64,000 nt of DNA from Luteipulveratus mongoliensis (lineage in GTDB: Bacteria > Actinomycetota > Actinomycetes > Actinomycetales > Dermatophilaceae), in the NCBI RefSeq assembly GCF_001190945.1, contig NZ_CP011112.1, forward strand, positions 5,208,001-5,272,000. Direction: 5' to 3'. Below the pieces are notes generated by a model. That model was not told where the DNA came from. It saw nothing but the letters and a program-made list of their open reading frames with translations, and did not search any database. The position numbers were made by a program, and so were the translations under genes. This document shows, in pieces, positions 61,608-64,000 of this stretch. Each line of letters opens with the position of its first letter. Position 1 is the stretch's first letter.

Positions 61608-62132
61608 GTGAAGGAGACAGCGGAGGAGATCGCCGGCCTGCAGGACCTGCTCGACCGGTCGCACACGTCCTCGACCGGCCACCTCAAGAACATCATCAAC
61701 GACGAGCGAGTGCTGACCGCGCAGGACATCGTCGCGCTGATGACGGGCATGAAGGTGCTCAGCGTCGCGACCGTCACGGCGTCAGGCGAGCCGCGGATCA
61801 GCGCGATGGACGGGCACTTCCTGCACGGCACCTGGTCGTTCGGCACCAGCGCGGGCTCGGCCAAGGGCCGGCATATGGCGGCTCGGCCGACGGTCAGCGT
61901 CGCGCACGTCGACGGCGAGGAGGTCGCGCTGTTCAGCCATGGCCGGGCCGAGGAGCTGCTGTCCTCGGACGAGGACTTCGAGGAGACCCTCGCGCACTGG
62001 ACCGCGCACTACGGGAGCTCACCGCTGAGCTGGGGAGACGACGTACGGCTCTACCGCTATCAGCCGACGTGGATGGTCGGCTACGCCATGGATCGTGAGG
62101 CGTTGCTGCGCGGCCGCGGCATCTCCGCCTGA
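61608..62132 (+). CDS. Pyridoxamine 5'-phosphate oxidase family protein
   Basis: A 174-residue split-barrel flavin-binding-type protein, with KVLSVATVTASGEPRISAMDGHFLHGTWSFGTSAGSAKGRHMAARPTVSVAHVDGEEVALFSHGRAEEL as the core. Ligand not certain (FMN, F420 or haem). GTG start with TACGGT 7 nt upstream and no ribosome site, so probably leaderless and separate from the preceding PPOX gene. Confidence 0.88.
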   Translation: MKETAEEIAGLQDLLDRSHTSSTGHLKNIINDERVLTAQDIVALMTGMKVLSVATVTASGEPRISAMDGHFLHGTWSFGTSAGSAKGRHMAARPTVSVAHVDGEEVALFSHGRAEELLSSDEDFEETLAHWTAHYGSSPLSWGDDVRLYRYQPTWMVGYAMDREALLRGRGISA

Positions 62133-62198
62133 GGACCCGCCTGCGGGCACCGCGACTTCGTGTTCGGCGGCACGCGCTGCGCCAACTACGCTGCTGCG

Positions 62199-63713
62199 GT
62201 GCAACAGGACCAGCCGAACGACGACGACACCGCAGCGCGGTTCTCTCCCGAGGACATCGCGACGACCGTGCGCGTGCTCGCCGAGCTGGACAAGCTCCCT
62301 GAGGACCACCCGGACCATGTCACGGTCAAGCGGGCCGCGTCCGGCATGTACAAGCGGCTCAAGAAGGGCCGCCGCAGCGCCAAGACCTGGGCCGAGCGCA
62401 AGGCCGACCGCGCGGTCATCGAGTCGACGGCGACAGGTTCGCCGATGCGCATCGACGACGAGACCCGAGGCATCCCGCTGGTGTCCACCGCCAAGGGAGC
62501 CCACGCGGGCGAGCTGATCAACCCGCAGGGCTGCTACATCTGCAAGACCGACTACACGCTCGTCGACGCGTTCTACCACGGCCTCTGCCCGGACTGCGCA
62601 GCCTTCTCCCACGCCAAGCGCGACCAGCGCACCGACCTCACCGGCAAGCGCGCCCTGCTCACGGGTGGGCGCGCGAAGATCGGGATGTACATCGCGCTGC
62701 GGCTGCTGCGGGACGGCGCCCACACGACCATCACCACGCGCTTCCCCAAGGACGCGATGCGCCGCTTCGCATCCCTCGAGGACAGCGCCGACTGGATCGA
62801 CCGGCTCAAGATCGTCGGCATCGACCTGCGCGACCCGACCCAGGTCGTCGCGCTCGCCGACGAGGTCACCGCCGCTGGGCCGCTGGACATCCTGATCAAC
62901 AACGCGGCTCAGACCGTACGCCGGTCGCCGGGTTCCTACAGCCAGCTCGTCGAGCTCGAATCCGCCCCACTGCCAAGCGATCTCACGCTTCCGGAGATGG
63001 TGACGTTCGACCGGATCAGCGAGGCGCACCCGGCCGCGATCGCGGGCGCGCTCGAGGATCACGCGGTGGCTCATCACGAGGGCGAGTCGGTCGAGCACGC
63101 GCTCGCGCAGAACGCCGCCTCGATGACCGCGCTGGCGTTGTCCGCCGGCCACGCGAGTCTTGAGGCGCACCAGGCAGGTACGGCGATCGACGCGGGCGGC
63201 CTGCTGCCGGACCTGCAGCGCAACAACTCCTGGACCCAGAAGGTCGAGGAGGTCAACCCGTTGGAGCTGCTCGAGGTGCAGCTCTGCAACTCGACCGCGC
63301 CGTTCATCCTCGTCTCCCGGCTGCGCCCCGCCATGCGGGCCGCCGTGCAGCACGGCGCGAGGCGCGCGTACGTCGTCAACGTCTCGGCGATGGAGGGCCA
63401 GTTCTCCCGCCGATACAAGGGCGCCGGCCACCCGCACACCAACATGGCCAAGGCGGCGCTCAACATGCTGACGCGCACCAGCTCCGAGGAGATGTTCGAG
63501 TCCGATCGGATCCTGATGACCGCGGTCGACACCGGCTGGATCACCGACGAGCGGCCGCACGACGAAAAGCTGCGGCTCGCCGCCGAAGGCTGGCACGCGC
63601 CACTCGACCTGGTCGATGGTGCCGCCCGGGTCTATGACCCGATCGTGCGCGGCGAGGCCGGCGAGGATCTCTACGGCTGCTTCGTGAAGGACTTCAAGCC
63701 CAGCCCCTGGTGA
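62199..63713 (+). CDS. SDR-like protein with N-terminal zinc ribbon and altered active site
   Basis: A 504-residue protein. Residues 1-100 are charged and helical. Cys112-x2-Cys115 and Cys130-x2-Cys133 form a zinc ribbon. An SDR-like Rossmann domain follows (TGGRAKIG at 155-162, NNAAQ at 234-238, NVSAMEG at 394-400). The YxxxK motif reads TNMAK (414-418), so the catalytic Tyr is Thr while Lys418 stays. An insert of about 100 residues (241-345) separates NNA from the next core helix. The start is GTG 62199 with TACGCT 6 nt upstream. GTG 62160 is possible. Reaction unknown. Confidence 0.82.
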   Translation: MQQDQPNDDDTAARFSPEDIATTVRVLAELDKLPEDHPDHVTVKRAASGMYKRLKKGRRSAKTWAERKADRAVIESTATGSPMRIDDETRGIPLVSTAKGAHAGELINPQGCYICKTDYTLVDAFYHGLCPDCAAFSHAKRDQRTDLTGKRALLTGGRAKIGMYIALRLLRDGAHTTITTRFPKDAMRRFASLEDSADWIDRLKIVGIDLRDPTQVVALADEVTAAGPLDILINNAAQTVRRSPGSYSQLVELESAPLPSDLTLPEMVTFDRISEAHPAAIAGALEDHAVAHHEGESVEHALAQNAASMTALALSAGHASLEAHQAGTAIDAGGLLPDLQRNNSWTQKVEEVNPLELLEVQLCNSTAPFILVSRLRPAMRAAVQHGARRAYVVNVSAMEGQFSRRYKGAGHPHTNMAKAALNMLTRTSSEEMFESDRILMTAVDTGWITDERPHDEKLRLAAEGWHAPLDLVDGAARVYDPIVRGEAGEDLYGCFVKDFKPSPW

Positions 63714-63717
63714 CGCC

Positions 63718-64000
63718 TCAGTCGCTCACCAGTGCGGACGGGGTGATCGTGACCGCGAATGGGAGAGTGGCCTCGAACGCCTCGTCGCCGCGGACGTGCG
63801 CCACCTCGACGTACTCACGGTCCTGGAGGTCCCAGGCGATCAACGACGGCTCGACCGGGTCGATCACCCAGTACGACGGGCACCCGGCTGCCTCGTAGCG
63901 CGCCTTCTTGAGGTTCAGGTCGATCAGGCGAGTGCTCGGCGACAGGATCTCCACCGCCAGGACCGGCGAGGCCGCAAGATAGCGCTCGGTCAGGTCAGAG
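63718..64000 (-). CDS. Uma2 family (DUF820) endonuclease-like protein, partial
   Basis: The C-terminal 93 residues of a gene whose start is beyond the window edge. It shows VEILSPSTRLIDLNLKKARYEAAGCPSYWVIDP, the typical restriction-endonuclease-like core of Uma2/DUF820 with E...D and K. Function of the family is not settled. The stop is 4 bp from the stop of the convergent SDR-like gene. Confidence 0.88.
   Translation of the reverse strand, partial: SDLTERYLAASPVLAVEILSPSTRLIDLNLKKARYEAAGCPSYWVIDPVEPSLIAWDLQDREYVEVAHVRGDEAFEATLPFAVTITPSALVSD

Overview
The window is GC-rich chromosomal DNA from a Gram-positive actinobacterium. The evidence is the high-GC codon use, a DUF222/HNH endonuclease, a DUF6318-type lipoprotein, a mycothiol-type MDMPI-fold enzyme, an F420-type PPOX protein, a DtxR/IdeR-like iron box, a PHO-box-like array and many leaderless starts. 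A Micrococcales relative (Dermacoccaceae or Intrasporangiaceae type) or a Nocardioides-like organism is my inference from the dispersed palindromes and gene content. I see no rRNA, tRNA, prophage, IS element or CRISPR array. About 60 protein genes fill most of the sequence, and many overlap by 4 bp as translationally coupled operons.

Layout. 1-3.4 kb: a secreted serine hydrolase, two tandem GNAT acetyltransferases and an SDR. 3.5-9.7 kb (minus): a complete oligopeptide ABC importer ending in a P1-family peptidase. 9.8-13.1 kb: a 15-bp tandem repeat, the DUF222/HNH gene and a pair of secreted proteins. 13.3-19.0 kb: a lipid operon, plsB, a HAD-plsC fusion, gpsA and a wax ester/TAG synthase. 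19.1-23.4 kb: an amidase and two tandem metallophosphatase paralogues with altered active-site motifs. 23.4-26.8 kb: a large acyl-CoA dehydrogenase behind two palindromic operators, then an orphan lipoprotein. 26.8-31.0 kb: a siderophore-type importer with an iron box between its divergent halves. 31.0-32.4 kb: a PhoX-like phosphatase behind a PHO-box-like array. 32.5-36.8 kb: an acyl-CoA ligase / saccharopine-dehydrogenase-like / SDR operon divergent from a TetR gene across a 34-bp palindrome. 36.9-38.9 kb: aroQ, a YefM-YoeB pair, a truncated haemoglobin and a putative ribbon-helix-helix protein. 39.0-45.9 kb: phosphoketolase with a pentapeptide-repeat gene, convergent with ackA-pta, so the makers and users of acetyl phosphate sit together. 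46-53 kb: DUF427, SPFH/NfeD, a thioredoxin-NHL protein, a nitrilase and a CopD-CtaG fusion. 53-64 kb: MDMPI, DHFR-like, MarR with an MFS exporter, a GT-C-like membrane protein, DoxX, SGNH hydrolase with an HxlR regulator, two PPOX proteins, a zinc-ribbon SDR-like protein and the end of a Uma2-family gene.

The most unusual structure is the set of at least three families of dispersed palindromes. They sit at the 3' ends of genes and often supply the stop codon or last residues of the flanking genes. Other points worth attention are the three 8-bp direct repeats between the RHH gene and phosphoketolase, the SDR-like protein with a zinc ribbon and no catalytic Tyr, the two metallophosphatases without the GNH histidine, and an orphan 38-bp palindrome at 50119-50156.
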